Assembly: GCF_016805305.1 (NCBI RefSeq)
Contig: NZ_JAERQN010000019.1
Span: 1 to 61,925 of the forward strand
DNA from: Falsiroseomonas ponticola
GTDB lineage: Bacteria > Pseudomonadota > Alphaproteobacteria > Acetobacterales > Acetobacteraceae
Length of the DNA: 61,925 nt
Reading direction: 5' to 3'
This document shows positions 33,837-42,085 of the stretch, in pieces (position 1 is the stretch's first letter; each line of letters begins with the position of its first letter). Both the position numbers and the translations under genes were made by a program. The notes under the pieces were generated by a model. The model was given only the letters and a program-made list of their open reading frames with translations, ran no database searches and had not been told where the DNA came from.

Positions 33837-34672
33837 TTTCCCACCTTGAAATGCTCGAGCTCATACTCGCTGGGGTGCGCGCCCTCCGGCTCGTTCGGGC
33901 GCTTGTCGCGCACATAGCGCACGATCGGGTCCTTGCCACGACCATAGAAGTTCTTGAGCAACACGGGGTCGGTCACGGCGGCACTCTTCCCGCGCGACGC
34001 GTTTCCAGGGAGCGCCTCGAAGAAGAGGTTGCAGGAGCGCAGGAGCTTATCGTCGTCGAGATGGTACTGATGCATTCTAGGCTGCATCCGTGACACGATG
34101 TAGCCCCTCTCCAGGGCGTAGGCCTGCGTCGTCGAAAGCACCCTCTTCGGCCACTCTAGCTCTTCGTCGTCGCCGATCACCACCATCCCCTGCCCCCCGT
34201 AACCGCAAGCCTCAATTCCGCGCTGGACGAAAAGGTGGACGCTCGCCCCTTCGTTGCTCTGGCCCCAAGGAGGGTTCGTATAGAAATAGTTGAAGCGGCT
34301 CGGCCTGGGAAAGGCGTCGAGGCAGTTGTAAAGTTCGGCGTGCAGTCCCCGGATCTGCTCGCGCTCGGCAAAGCGCTTGACCGCATGGACAATCCGCTCA
34401 TCGAAGTCGAAAACGGTGATGAGAGATGGACCATAGTCGATGATGCCGCGCTTGCGCATGTAGGCAACACACACACTAATCGCGTCGCCGTCACCGATGA
34501 AGGCGAGCTTTCTGCCGTCTGCCCAGTCCGCAACGAGCTCGGCCTGCATCACCATATCGCCCGCCTTCATGTAGATCTGGTCGAAGCTGCGGATCGGGCG
34601 CGGCCGGTTCTGCACAACATCCGACACGGCGTTCACCGCATCCCGCAGATCAATGCGTCGCCGCTCGGTCAC
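33833..34672 (-). CDS. BpsA_C (DUF43)-like aminopropyltransferase-fold protein
   Basis: A 279-aa protein with a Rossmann methyltransferase-like core. LAFIGDGDAISVCVA (about 56-70) is the nucleotide-binding loop, ITVFDFDERIVHAV (85-98) the next strand, and FYTNPPWGQSNEG (130-142) the catalytic loop. This pattern is that of the C-terminal domain of N4-bis(aminopropyl)spermidine synthases. The usual N-terminal winged-helix domain is short or absent, and the partner gene is not a polyamine gene. A role in polyamine synthesis is possible, but in this island modification of a nucleic acid or small molecule is equally open. Confidence 0.72.
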   Translation of the reverse strand: MTERRRIDLRDAVNAVSDVVQNRPRPIRSFDQIYMKAGDMVMQAELVADWADGRKLAFIGDGDAISVCVAYMRKRGIIDYGPSLITVFDFDERIVHAVKRFAEREQIRGLHAELYNCLDAFPRPSRFNYFYTNPPWGQSNEGASVHLFVQRGIEACGYGGQGMVVIGDDEELEWPKRVLSTTQAYALERGYIVSRMQPRMHQYHLDDDKLLRSCNLFFEALPGNASRGKSAAVTDPVLLKNFYGRGKDPIVRYVRDKRPNEPEGAHPSEYELEHFKVGK

Positions 34673-34848
34673 TCTCTGTCCTTCCGCAGCCAGATGCCTT
34701 CAGTCCCAAAGTTGTGCACTGCCTTGGTCCGTGCTGCGGGATGCAGCGACATAGGCGCTCCAATAAAGCGGAGCACCCTTCGATTCGTCTACGTTCCAGT
34801 TTGGTGTTTGGTAGCCGAGCGTGCCTCCGGAACTATGGTGGTCAAGGT

Positions 34849-35307
34849 CTACTCCAGACGTGGCACCGCCCTGAGCGTCCGCGCTCTGGCCCGAGCCACG
34901 ATCGTCTCGCGAATGCGTTCGAACAGCCGCGCCGGCAGCAGCCCGTGGCTCCACACCAAGCCGGCTGCGGTCTCGACAGGGCGGAGGTCAGGACCCGGCC
35001 AGGCAAAGCGGTTCACCTCTGTCAGCACCACCCAGCACGGAGCGTCCTGCAGCCCGAGGCGCCGGCGCGTCTCCGTCGGCAGTTCGACACCATCAGCGCC
35101 GCGCGCCGGCGCGCTGGAGGTGATCGGCCCGACGACCACCTCGACGACGCCTTCGGAGCGGGCGAGCGCTAGCATCACCGCGCAGGGCCGGTCCTTGCGG
35201 CTGTCCTCCGCGCCAGTATCCGCCTCGTGTGTCCAGAGGTAGGCGTACCGGATCACTTCGCCCGGCTGCGGCGGCGGTGGTCCGCGGCGCCGCGTCGGCT
35301 CAGCCAA
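34849..35307 (-). CDS. PemK/MazF-like toxin
   Basis: A 152-aa protein with the PemK/MazF-type start PQPGEVIRYAYLW, RPCAVMLAL, VVVGPITSSAP and WVVLTEVNRFAWPGPDL. The C-terminal ARLFERIRETIVARAR fits the last helix. It overlaps the Phd-type antitoxin gene by 8 bp in antitoxin-toxin order. Expected to be an mRNA-cleaving growth inhibitor that stabilises the plasmid. Confidence 0.82.
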   Translation of the reverse strand: MAEPTRRRGPPPPQPGEVIRYAYLWTHEADTGAEDSRKDRPCAVMLALARSEGVVEVVVGPITSSAPARGADGVELPTETRRRLGLQDAPCWVVLTEVNRFAWPGPDLRPVETAAGLVWSHGLLPARLFERIRETIVARARARTLRAVPRLE

Positions 35308-35563
35308 CCTCGCCGTCGAAGCGGCGCGCCTCCTCGGGCGGCTCGGCGGCCGCGATCGCGTCCACCAGTTCGTCCGGCAGGTCCTCGACCCGGAGCGCCT
35401 GACGGTCGCGGCGGCGGAGGCGCTCGTACTCCTCGACGGAGAGCATCACCACGCGCGGGCGGCCGCGGCTGGTGACGGCCACGGGGCGGGTGAGCGCCCG
35501 GTCCTGCCAGAGGGCGAAGTGCCGCTGCACTTCGCCTGCCGGGACAGGGATAGGCTCGTCCAT
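35300..35563 (-). CDS. Phd/YefM-type antitoxin
   Basis: An 87-aa protein with the Phd/YefM N-terminal fold: VPAGEVQRHFALWQDRAL, then PVAVTSRGRPRVVMLSVEEYERL. The C-terminal tail is acidic (toxin-neutralising type). The start is ATG 35563. Direct repeats TAACGCG at 35584-35608 lie 20 bp upstream and are candidate operator sites for autoregulation. Confidence 0.88.
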   Translation of the reverse strand: MDEPIPVPAGEVQRHFALWQDRALTRPVAVTSRGRPRVVMLSVEEYERLRRRDRQALRVEDLPDELVDAIAAAEPPEEARRFDGEVG

Positions 35564-35583
35564 GGAGTGACCTCAAATCTGCC

Positions 35584-35608
35584 TAACGCGATATAGCCGC
35601 ATAACGCG
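35584..35608. promoter_or_regulatory. Candidate antitoxin operator
   Basis: TAACGCG occurs at 35584-35590 and again at 35602-35608, 18 bp apart, with an AT-rich GATATAG between. It is placed just upstream of the antitoxin ATG, where Phd-type proteins bind and where the promoter must lie. Confidence 0.5.
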
Positions 35609-35658
35609 GCAAATACGAGTTCCGCAGGTCTACCTGCCTCTCCGCTCTGTCACAGACC

Positions 35659-35684
35659 GTCAAACGTTCCTTTGGAAACGTGAC
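35659..35684. promoter_or_regulatory. Inverted repeat before the serine recombinase
   Basis: Imperfect inverted repeat GTCAAACGTTCC / GGAAACGTGAC around a 3-nt centre. It is preceded by a short palindrome TCTGT-C-ACAGA (35646-35656). It lies 35 bp upstream of the recombinase ATG and could be part of a res/crossover site or an operator. Confidence 0.45.
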
Positions 35685-35718
35685 AAACCGGCCGGGAAGG
35701 GGGTAAGTCACTCCGACC

Positions 35719-36465
35719 ATGCCATCCGACCCTAGGAATTCCGTCCAGGCGCTCCCCGCCGGCCCGTCCGGGCCGGTCCGCTTCGTCGCCTACTACCGTG
35801 TCAGCACCGAACGGCAGGGGCGCTCGGGCCTCGGCCTCGACGCGCAGCGCGAGGCGGTCGCGCGTCACGTAGGCGCCTCCGGCGGCGAAGTCGTGGCCGA
35901 TTTCCAGGAGGTCGAGAGCGGCAAGAGGAACGACCGGCCGCAGCTCGCCGCCGCGCTGGCAGCGTGCCGCGCGCAGCGCGCGACACTGCTGATCGCCAAG
36001 CTCGACCGCCTGGCGCGCAACGCGCGCTTCCTGCTCGGCGTCGTCGAGGGCAGCGGGGAAGGGGGCGTTGTGTTCTGCGACCTACCCACCGTCCCGCCCG
36101 GCCCGGTCGGCAAGTTCCTGGTGACGCAGATGGCGGCCGTCGCCGAGCTCGAGGCCGGGCTGATCAGCCAGCGCACGCGCGCCGCCCTTGCAGCTGCGAA
36201 GGCGCGCGGCGTGAAGCTCGGGAACCCGCGCCTGCGCGCGGGCACGCCCGACATGGCCCGCGCCGCCGCGGCCGTGCGTGCCGAGACCTCGCGCTCGCGC
36301 GCGGCCGATATCCTGCCTTACGTCGAGGCCGCACGGCGCGCCGGCTGCACGACGTTGCGGGAGATCGCCGCCGCGCTCACCGCGCGCGGCGTGCCGACGC
36401 CGGCGGGCGGGCGCATCTGGCACCCGATGGGGGTGAAGCGGGTCGTCGATGCGCGTCGCGGATGA
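35719..36465 (+). CDS. Serine recombinase/resolvase
   Basis: A 248-aa site-specific recombinase. The N-terminal catalytic domain has VAYYRVSTERQGRSGLGLDAQ with the nucleophile Ser at about 29, then KLDRLARNARFLL, and VAELEAGLISQRTRAAL as the E-helix. The C-terminus (about 195-245) is a small DNA-binding region (TTLREIAAALTARGVPTPAGG). It is the size of resolvase/invertase enzymes. Probable role: resolution of plasmid multimers; the inverted repeat at 35659-35684 may be its site. Transposition cannot be excluded, but no terminal inverted repeats are seen. Confidence 0.9.
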   Translation: MPSDPRNSVQALPAGPSGPVRFVAYYRVSTERQGRSGLGLDAQREAVARHVGASGGEVVADFQEVESGKRNDRPQLAAALAACRAQRATLLIAKLDRLARNARFLLGVVEGSGEGGVVFCDLPTVPPGPVGKFLVTQMAAVAELEAGLISQRTRAALAAAKARGVKLGNPRLRAGTPDMARAAAAVRAETSRSRAADILPYVEAARRAGCTTLREIAAALTARGVPTPAGGRIWHPMGVKRVVDARRG

Positions 36466-37058
36466 CGGGTCGCGGCTCGCCGCGCGGCTGGAGCAGGTAG
36501 CCGATAACCTGGCCGGGGGACGGCGCGAGACGCCGCAGCGGTTCATCCCCGTGGCGCGGTTCGCCACCGAGGACGCGCGGCGCCGCTTGGCGCTTGTGCG
36601 GTTCCTCGTCGCCGACGCGTTGGCCGAGGCCGCGGACGAGGGCGAGCACTCCGCGGCGGCGCTGGCACTGCTCGCACGAACCGCTGCGGCAGTGGGCATG
36701 GACGGTGAACCCGACCTCGTCGCCTTGCGCGGCCTGGAGGGCGATGTTCTGGCACTGGCACCGCGTATAGGGCGCCGCCGCAGCATCCACTGCCACGGCT
36801 GGATCGCCGCCGACCGCCGCCTGCTGCTCGCGCGCGATCCTCGACGACGCCAAGGCGTAGGGCAGGCACGGCGCCGGGTGGTACACGCTGTGGCTCGCCG
36901 CGTCCTACGCGGTGTCGGATTACAGCGGGGACTACTTCGCGATGCTGGGGCCGCGCGTCGAGCATCGTGTGCGGCGTTTGGCCGCCTGGATCGGCGGGGC
37001 GTGCCCCACTTCGGCCCGCCCGGAGGGCGGGCCGAAAATCTGCGCAGGGCCTGTCTGA
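36449..37058 (+). pseudogene. Decayed hypothetical gene downstream of the recombinase
   Basis: From ATG 36449 the frame has strongly G/C-rich third positions up to about 36838. After that the G/C-rich third positions switch to another frame (LDDAKA), reach TAG at 36858-36860, and resume in the same frame (GAGWYTLWLAASYAVSDYSG) until TGA at 37056. This pattern fits one coding sequence broken by a single-base frameshift near 36838 and a nonsense codon at 36858. Sequencing or assembly errors would give the same picture. The 5' end overlaps the recombinase gene by 17 bp. The original function is not recognised. Confidence 0.55.
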
Positions 37059-37100
37059 AGCGGGGAAGGGGCGGGGCCGAAGCCCCGCTCCCGGTAGAGT

Positions 37101-37967
37101 TCAGGCCGCACCCTTCAGCTCGGCCATGCGCTCAGTGAGCGTCCACAGCGCCCGGTTCAGCCGCACGTCGCCGTCGATGCCGGTGACCTCGCGCGAGGTC
37201 ACGCGGCGCGGCTGGTTGCGGGCGTCGCGGCCCCAGGCCGTCAGGCCGCCGCGGATGGCGTTCTCCTGTACCCGGTTGAAGGTGCGCCAGAGGTCGTCGC
37301 CGGCGTCGTCCACCCGGCGTGGCGCGAGCAACTGATCGGCCGTAATCGGCGTCTCGGTCCGGCCCTCCGCGTCGCCGAAGCGCAGGACGCGCGCCGCCTC
37401 GCCGAAGGCGTGGCGCTCATCGCGGTTGAGCGTCACACCCTGCCACGTCTCTGCCGCCTCCAGCGCGCGGCGCGCATCGTCGAGCACGGCGTAGCTGCCC
37501 TCGACCACCTGCCGCACCACGTCGCCCTTATGCGGCACGCGCACCTCCGCGCCCTCGCGATCGGCCACGATCATGCCGTTGAGGCAAACGAGGCGGAACA
37601 CGCCGGACATCACGCGATAGGCGCTCGTGCCGTCGTGCGAGTTCAGCAGCACGATCTCCGGGAAGGTCTGCCCAACGCGCCCCTCCACCGTCGGCCTCGC
37701 GTCGGCGTGCCGGAAGCGGAGCATGTGCTTGGTGTGCCCGCGCCGCCCCTCGTCGCGCGTCCGCGCCTGACCCGCCGCCATCGGCACGAAGCCGGCATCG
37801 CGCATGCCGCGGATGACGTCGGCGGTCGGGATGTAGGCGTAGCGCGCGCTGCGGCTCTCGTGCGCCTCGGCCGCGAAGGCGGAGGGCGCCACGCGGCGGA
37901 TGTCCTCGTCGGTGAGGGGGGTGACGCCGTCGGGACGGAGGATGGTGGTGCGGCCGATGAACGACAT
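37101..37967 (-). CDS. DUF932 family protein
   Basis: A 288-aa protein of the plasmid- and phage-borne DUF932 family: SRSARYAYIPTADVIRGM, RHTKHMLRFRHAD-like segment near 80, PEIVLLNSHDGTSAYRVMSG (about 105-124) and LVCLNGMIVADR (about 129-140). ATG 37967 is chosen; upstream in-frame codons fall in the leader. The biochemical role of DUF932 is unknown; members are often encoded near plasmid maintenance and anti-restriction genes. The upstream region is a second copy of the parB leader, suggesting shared control. Confidence 0.85.
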   Translation of the reverse strand: MSFIGRTTILRPDGVTPLTDEDIRRVAPSAFAAEAHESRSARYAYIPTADVIRGMRDAGFVPMAAGQARTRDEGRRGHTKHMLRFRHADARPTVEGRVGQTFPEIVLLNSHDGTSAYRVMSGVFRLVCLNGMIVADREGAEVRVPHKGDVVRQVVEGSYAVLDDARRALEAAETWQGVTLNRDERHAFGEAARVLRFGDAEGRTETPITADQLLAPRRVDDAGDDLWRTFNRVQENAIRGGLTAWGRDARNQPRRVTSREVTGIDGDVRLNRALWTLTERMAELKGAA

Positions 37968-37983
37968 GGTGTCTTGCCCTTTC

Positions 37984-38327
37984 TCTTCCTGCGCAGCGGG
38001 AAGCAGCCCCGCTGCTTCCCTGCCCGTCGGCGAGACCGGGGAAGGAGGGGGGGCATGCGGGCGGGCCCGGCCGCGCGCCGAGGGAGCGTGGCGCAGCCAT
38101 GCGAGCGAGGCGTGCTGCCGCGCCGTAGCCGGCATGCCGAGGGGAACCTCGGGGCAGCGCCCCGTGGTGCCCCGCACCGCGCCGCGTCCGCGGCGAGAGT
38201 GCGGACGCCTCTCCGGCGTCCGCCGCGTCAGCGGTCGTCACCCGGAGGGCGGAGACGCCGACGGCGGCTCCGGGAGCGGCCAGCGGCCGCGAGTAGGGCG
38301 CGGCCCCCGTCACAACGGGGGGAGACG
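37984..38327 (-). repeat. Structured leader, copy 2 (upstream of the DUF932 gene)
   Basis: Diverged second copy of 1242-1589, in the same orientation relative to the gene it precedes. Conserved hairpins are at 37998-38020, 38090-38098, 38141-38173, 38203-38221 and 38304-38321. Relative to copy 1, the inner stem of the third hairpin is one pair longer and the second hairpin is two pairs shorter, while loops differ. No protein-coding gene is supported inside it, and it explains the gene-free interval 37968-38380. Confidence 0.8.
37998..38020 (-). promoter_or_regulatory. Perfect leader hairpin near the DUF932 start
   Basis: Identical in all 23 positions to the hairpin at 1256-1278 (10-bp arms, 3-nt loop), 30 nt before the DUF932 ATG. 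It is embedded in leader copy 2. Confidence 0.75.
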
Positions 38328-38380
38328 GCCGCTACCAGTCGTCACCCGCGTCCACAGGCCGCCGAAAGAGGATGGGCCGC

Positions 38381-39097
38381 CTAGCGCGGGCGATTTGCCC
38401 GCTGGCGTCTACGCGGTGCGTCTGCGCGACCGAGGAGGGCGCTGCGGTCCGATACGGTCGGCCCGCTCGGCGTGCGCCGCAGTCTGCCGCTGCTTTCAAG
38501 TGCCGCGAGCGTGCGGGAAAGCGTCTCAGGCGTCATGCCGAGACGCGCCGCGATCGCCGAACGGGGTTCCGGGAGGGACGCGCAACCCGCTCCCGCCTCC
38601 TCGGAGATGCGGCGGGCCAGGAAGCGCCCAAGCCGGATCTCCACGCTGTTCAGCTTGAGGTCCACCACCTGGTCCACCATGAGACGCCAGTGGCGCGACA
38701 GCAACTCGTTGCAGGCTCGGCTCACCTCAAAGGACCGCTGCAGGGTGTCGCGAAAATGCTCGGCCGGGATCATCAGGACGCGGATCTCGGTCAGGGCGGC
38801 GGCTGTCGCGAGGTAGGGCAGCCTCAGGATGACGGCCGGGGCGAGGAAGACCTCGCCGGCGCCGAAGATCTCGACCACGGTGGAACCGCCGCCTTCGCCC
38901 GTCGCATGCAGCCCGACGCTGCCCTCCAATACCAAGTGCAGGAACTCCGGCTCCTCCCCCTGGTCGAATAGCACCGTGCCCTTCGGCAGTAGCTGCGTGA
39001 AGCTCGGCCGCAACAGCTCGGCCATGGCGGCCGCTCCTGCCGCCTGGAAGAACGGAGACCGCTCGGTCATCGCATAGCTGGTTTCGCGCTTGCTCAT
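38381..39097 (-). CDS. Crp/Fnr-family regulator of the nitrate island
   Basis: A 238-aa transcription factor. A cyclic-nucleotide-binding-like beta domain (about 25-135: LLPKGTVLFDQGEEPEFLHLVLEG) is followed by a dimer helix and an HTH (about 190-215: AIAARLGMTPETLSRTLAALESSG). The recognition helix has the E--SR pattern of FNR-type proteins. The N-terminal cysteines of oxygen-sensing FNR are absent, so it is more like the NNR/DNR group or another sensor. ATG 39097 has GGAGG 9 nt upstream. It is divergent from narK, with an FNR-type box between them. Confidence 0.87.
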   Translation of the reverse strand: MSKRETSYAMTERSPFFQAAGAAAMAELLRPSFTQLLPKGTVLFDQGEEPEFLHLVLEGSVGLHATGEGGGSTVVEIFGAGEVFLAPAVILRLPYLATAAALTEIRVLMIPAEHFRDTLQRSFEVSRACNELLSRHWRLMVDQVVDLKLNSVEIRLGRFLARRISEEAGAGCASLPEPRSAIAARLGMTPETLSRTLAALESSGRLRRTPSGPTVSDRSALLGRADAPRRRQRANRPR

Positions 39098-39150
39098 CGC
39101 GAGTTGCCTCCGTCGCCAGACCATGTAGCTCGCGGGCCTGCCCGGCCTCA

Positions 39151-39164
39151 TTGACCTGAATCAA
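39151..39164. promoter_or_regulatory. FNR/NNR-type box between the regulator and narK
   Basis: TTGACCTGAATCAA matches the consensus TTGAT-N4-ATCAA at nine of ten defined positions. It is 54 bp from the crp/fnr start and 155 bp from the narK start, so it could activate narK and autoregulate the regulator. Confidence 0.75.
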
Positions 39165-39318
39165 GACCCACAGTGCTCACGGTCAATGCGCCGGCTGATG
39201 TGGATCGCCAAACTCCAAAGATTCAACGGTTGCAGACCCTGCAGCTTGATCTCGCTCAACTCCGCGCGACCCGACAGAAGGCTCTGTTGCGCCACTCCCG
39301 CTGGAACAGGAGGAGGGC

Positions 39319-42066
39319 ATGAGCGGCGCATCGATCTCAGCAGAGCCTGGAGCGCAATCACGCGCCCTCTGGCTCTCCACTATCGCCTTCACGGTCTGCT
39401 TCGCCGTCTGGACGATCTTCTCCATCATCGGCGTGCAGATCAAAAAGGATCTCGGGCTGACCGACACGCAGTTCGGCCTGCTCGTCGGCACGCCGATCCT
39501 GACCGGCAGCCTGATCCGCCTGCTCCTCGGCATCTGGGCCGACCAATATGGCGGACGCGTCGTCTACGTCGGCGTGATGGTGGCCGCGGCGATCGCCACC
39601 TTCCTCCTCACCTTCGCCTACGACTATCCGACCTTCCTGCTCGCGGCGCTCGGCGTTGGCATCGCGGGCGGGTCCTTCGCCGTCGGCATCGCCTATGTCT
39701 CGAAGTGGTATCCGAAGGAGAAGCAGGGCACCGCGCTCGGTATCTTCGGTGCGGGCAATGTCGGCGCGGCGGTGACGAAGTTCCTGGCACCAGTGGTCAT
39801 GGTCGCCTTCGGCTGGCAGATGGTGGCCCAGCTCTGGGCCGTCGGCCTGCTGGTGATGGCCGCGGCGTTCTGGTTCGGCACGAAGGACGACCCCTCGCTC
39901 GCCGCCCGGCGCGCCTCCGGCGCGAAGCCTGAGCCGATTTCGGCGCTGCTCGAGCCGCTGAAGAACGTGCAGGTCTGGCGCTTCAGCCTCTACTACTTCT
40001 TCGTCTTCGGCGCCTTCGTGGCGCTGGCGCTCTGGCTGCCGCGCTACATCATCGATGCCTACGGCTTCGACATCGCGACTGCCGGCATGATCGGCGCGGC
40101 CTACTCCGTGCCGGCCTCGATCTTCCGCGCCTATGGCGGCGTGCTGTCGGACAAGTACGGCGCCAGGCGGATCATGTACTGGACGCTCGGCGTCTCCGTG
40201 CTGGTCAGCTTCATCCTGTCCTACCCGCCGACCACCTACGTGATGGACGGCATCAAGGGTCCGATCGAGTTTCGCCTCGCGACAGGCGTCGGCGCCTTCA
40301 TCGTGCTGGTCTTCGTCCTGGGCTTCTTCATGAGCCTCGGCAAGGCGGCGGTCTACAAGCACATCCCGGTCTACTACCCGAACCGCGTCGGCCCGGTCGG
40401 CGGCATCGTCGGCCTGATCGGCGGCCTCGGCGGGTTCATCCTGCCGATCGTCTTCGGCATGCTGAACGACCTGACCGGCATCCGGCAGTCCTGCTTCATG
40501 CTGCTGTTCGCGATCAGCGCGGTCGCGCTGGTGTGGATGCACTTCGCCATCCTGCGCATGGAGCGCGAGGCCGCAGCGCCGGCGCTCGCCGCGTTGCCGG
40601 AACTCCCAGAGATGCAGCCGATCCACGGGCCGGCGCAGGCCGGCGCGCTGCGCGGCCGGGGGATCGAGGACTGGCGCCCGGAGGATCCCGTCTTCTGGCA
40701 GGAGAAGGGGCGCGCCATCGCGCGGCGCAACCTCTTCGTCTCGATCCCCTGCCTGCTGCTGGCCTTCGCGGTCTGGATGGTCTGGTCCGTGGTGGTCGCG
40801 AAGCTGCCGCAGGTCGGGTTCGCGTTCACGACGGAACAGCTCTTCTGGCTGGCGTCGCTGCCGGGCCTCTCGGGCGCGACGCTCAGGATCTTCTACTCCT
40901 TCATGCCGCCGATCTTCGGCGGCAGGCTGTGGACGACGCTGGCGACCTGGTCGCTGATCCTCCCCGCGCTCGGCATCGGCTTCGCGGTGCAGAACCCGGA
41001 GACGCCGTACTGGATCTTCATGGTCCTCGCGCTGCTCTGCGGCTTTGGCGGCGGCAACTTCGCCTCCTCCATGGCGAACATCTCCTTCTTCTTCCCGAAG
41101 CGGGAGAAGGGCAACGCCCTGGCGCTGAACGCCGGGCTCGGCAATCTCGGCGTCAGCGTGGTGCAGTTCGTGGTGCCGCTGGTGATCACCGCGGGCGTCT
41201 TCGGCGCCCTCGGCGGCGACCCGCAGGCGGCGCGCGTCGGCCAGGCGCAGACCAGCCTGTGGCTGCAGAACGCGGGCTTCGTCTGGGTGCCGTTCATCGC
41301 GGCGGCGGCCTTCGCGGCCTGGTTCCGCATGGACGACCTGGCCAGCATGAAGGCCTCCTTCAGCGACCAGGCCGTGATCTTCCAGCGGAAGCACAACTGG
41401 ATCATGTGCTTCCTCTACACGGGCACCTTCGGGTCCTTCATCGGCTACTCGGCGGGCTTCCCGCTTCTGACCCGCACGCAGTTCCCGTCCGTGGACGCGC
41501 TGCAGTTCGTCTTCCTCGGCCCGCTTGTCGGCGCGGTCTCGCGCTCGCTGACGGGCTGGGTCTCGGACCGCTGGGGCGGCGGGCGCGTGACCTTCTGGGT
41601 CTTCGTGGCCATGGCGCTCGGCGTCTACGGCGTCATCCACTTCATCGGCATCAAGGACCAGCCCGGCGCCTTCTGGGGCTTCTTCGGGTCCTTCATGTTC
41701 CTCTTCTTCGCCAGCGGCGTCGGCAACGCCTCCACCTTCCAGATGATCCCCGCGATCATGGGCAAGGACATGGCGCGCCTGATGCCGGAGGGCGACGCCA
41801 CGCAGCGCCGCGTCCAGGCGGAGAAGGAAAGCGCCGCGATCATCGGCTTCACCTCGGCGATCGCCGCCTACGGCGCCTTCTTCATTCCGAAGAGCTACGG
41901 CACCTCGATCGCCATGACTGGCGGACCGCTCGCGGCGCTCTGGGGCTTCTTCATCTTCTACCTGCTGTGCATCGGTGTGACCTGGTGGGTCTACACCCGC
42001 CGCGGCGGGCTGCTGCACGACGTCGAACGCAAGCCGCCGAGCGCGGCGGCCATGCCGGCCGAATGA
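39319..42066 (+). CDS. narK: Fused NarK1-NarK2 nitrate/nitrite transporter
   Basis: A 915-aa protein made of two complete major-facilitator domains. The first (about 1-425) begins LWLSTIAFTVCFAVWTIFS; the second (about 470-900) begins LFVSIPCLLLAFAVWMVWSV. They are joined by a soluble linker near 430-465. Nitrate-porter signatures are present in both, including FGGGNFASSMANISFFFPKREKG in part in the second. Such fusions combine nitrate/proton symport with nitrate/nitrite exchange. GGAGGAGG precedes the ATG. First gene of the nar operon. Confidence 0.95.
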   Translation: MSGASISAEPGAQSRALWLSTIAFTVCFAVWTIFSIIGVQIKKDLGLTDTQFGLLVGTPILTGSLIRLLLGIWADQYGGRVVYVGVMVAAAIATFLLTFAYDYPTFLLAALGVGIAGGSFAVGIAYVSKWYPKEKQGTALGIFGAGNVGAAVTKFLAPVVMVAFGWQMVAQLWAVGLLVMAAAFWFGTKDDPSLAARRASGAKPEPISALLEPLKNVQVWRFSLYYFFVFGAFVALALWLPRYIIDAYGFDIATAGMIGAAYSVPASIFRAYGGVLSDKYGARRIMYWTLGVSVLVSFILSYPPTTYVMDGIKGPIEFRLATGVGAFIVLVFVLGFFMSLGKAAVYKHIPVYYPNRVGPVGGIVGLIGGLGGFILPIVFGMLNDLTGIRQSCFMLLFAISAVALVWMHFAILRMEREAAAPALAALPELPEMQPIHGPAQAGALRGRGIEDWRPEDPVFWQEKGRAIARRNLFVSIPCLLLAFAVWMVWSVVVAKLPQVGFAFTTEQLFWLASLPGLSGATLRIFYSFMPPIFGGRLWTTLATWSLILPALGIGFAVQNPETPYWIFMVLALLCGFGGGNFASSMANISFFFPKREKGNALALNAGLGNLGVSVVQFVVPLVITAGVFGALGGDPQAARVGQAQTSLWLQNAGFVWVPFIAAAAFAAWFRMDDLASMKASFSDQAVIFQRKHNWIMCFLYTGTFGSFIGYSAGFPLLTRTQFPSVDALQFVFLGPLVGAVSRSLTGWVSDRWGGGRVTFWVFVAMALGVYGVIHFIGIKDQPGAFWGFFGSFMFLFFASGVGNASTFQMIPAIMGKDMARLMPEGDATQRRVQAEKESAAIIGFTSAIAAYGAFFIPKSYGTSIAMTGGPLAALWGFFIFYLLCIGVTWWVYTRRGGLLHDVERKPPSAAAMPAE

Positions 42067-42085
42067 CCGGGAAGGACACGCACCG

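Noticed and set aside
35719..36465. Serine recombinase as the transposase of a mobile element around the island
   Set aside because: No terminal inverted repeats or cargo boundaries can be found, and its size fits a resolvase.
36377..36886. A minus-strand ORF over the end of the recombinase
   Set aside because: It overlaps the recombinase C-terminus and has poor composition. Third-position G/C content favours the plus strand.
39358..42018. An 886-codon minus-strand ORF opposite narK
   Set aside because: Composition is extreme in Asp, Glu, His and Arg with no domain; it mirrors the G/C-rich third positions of narK.
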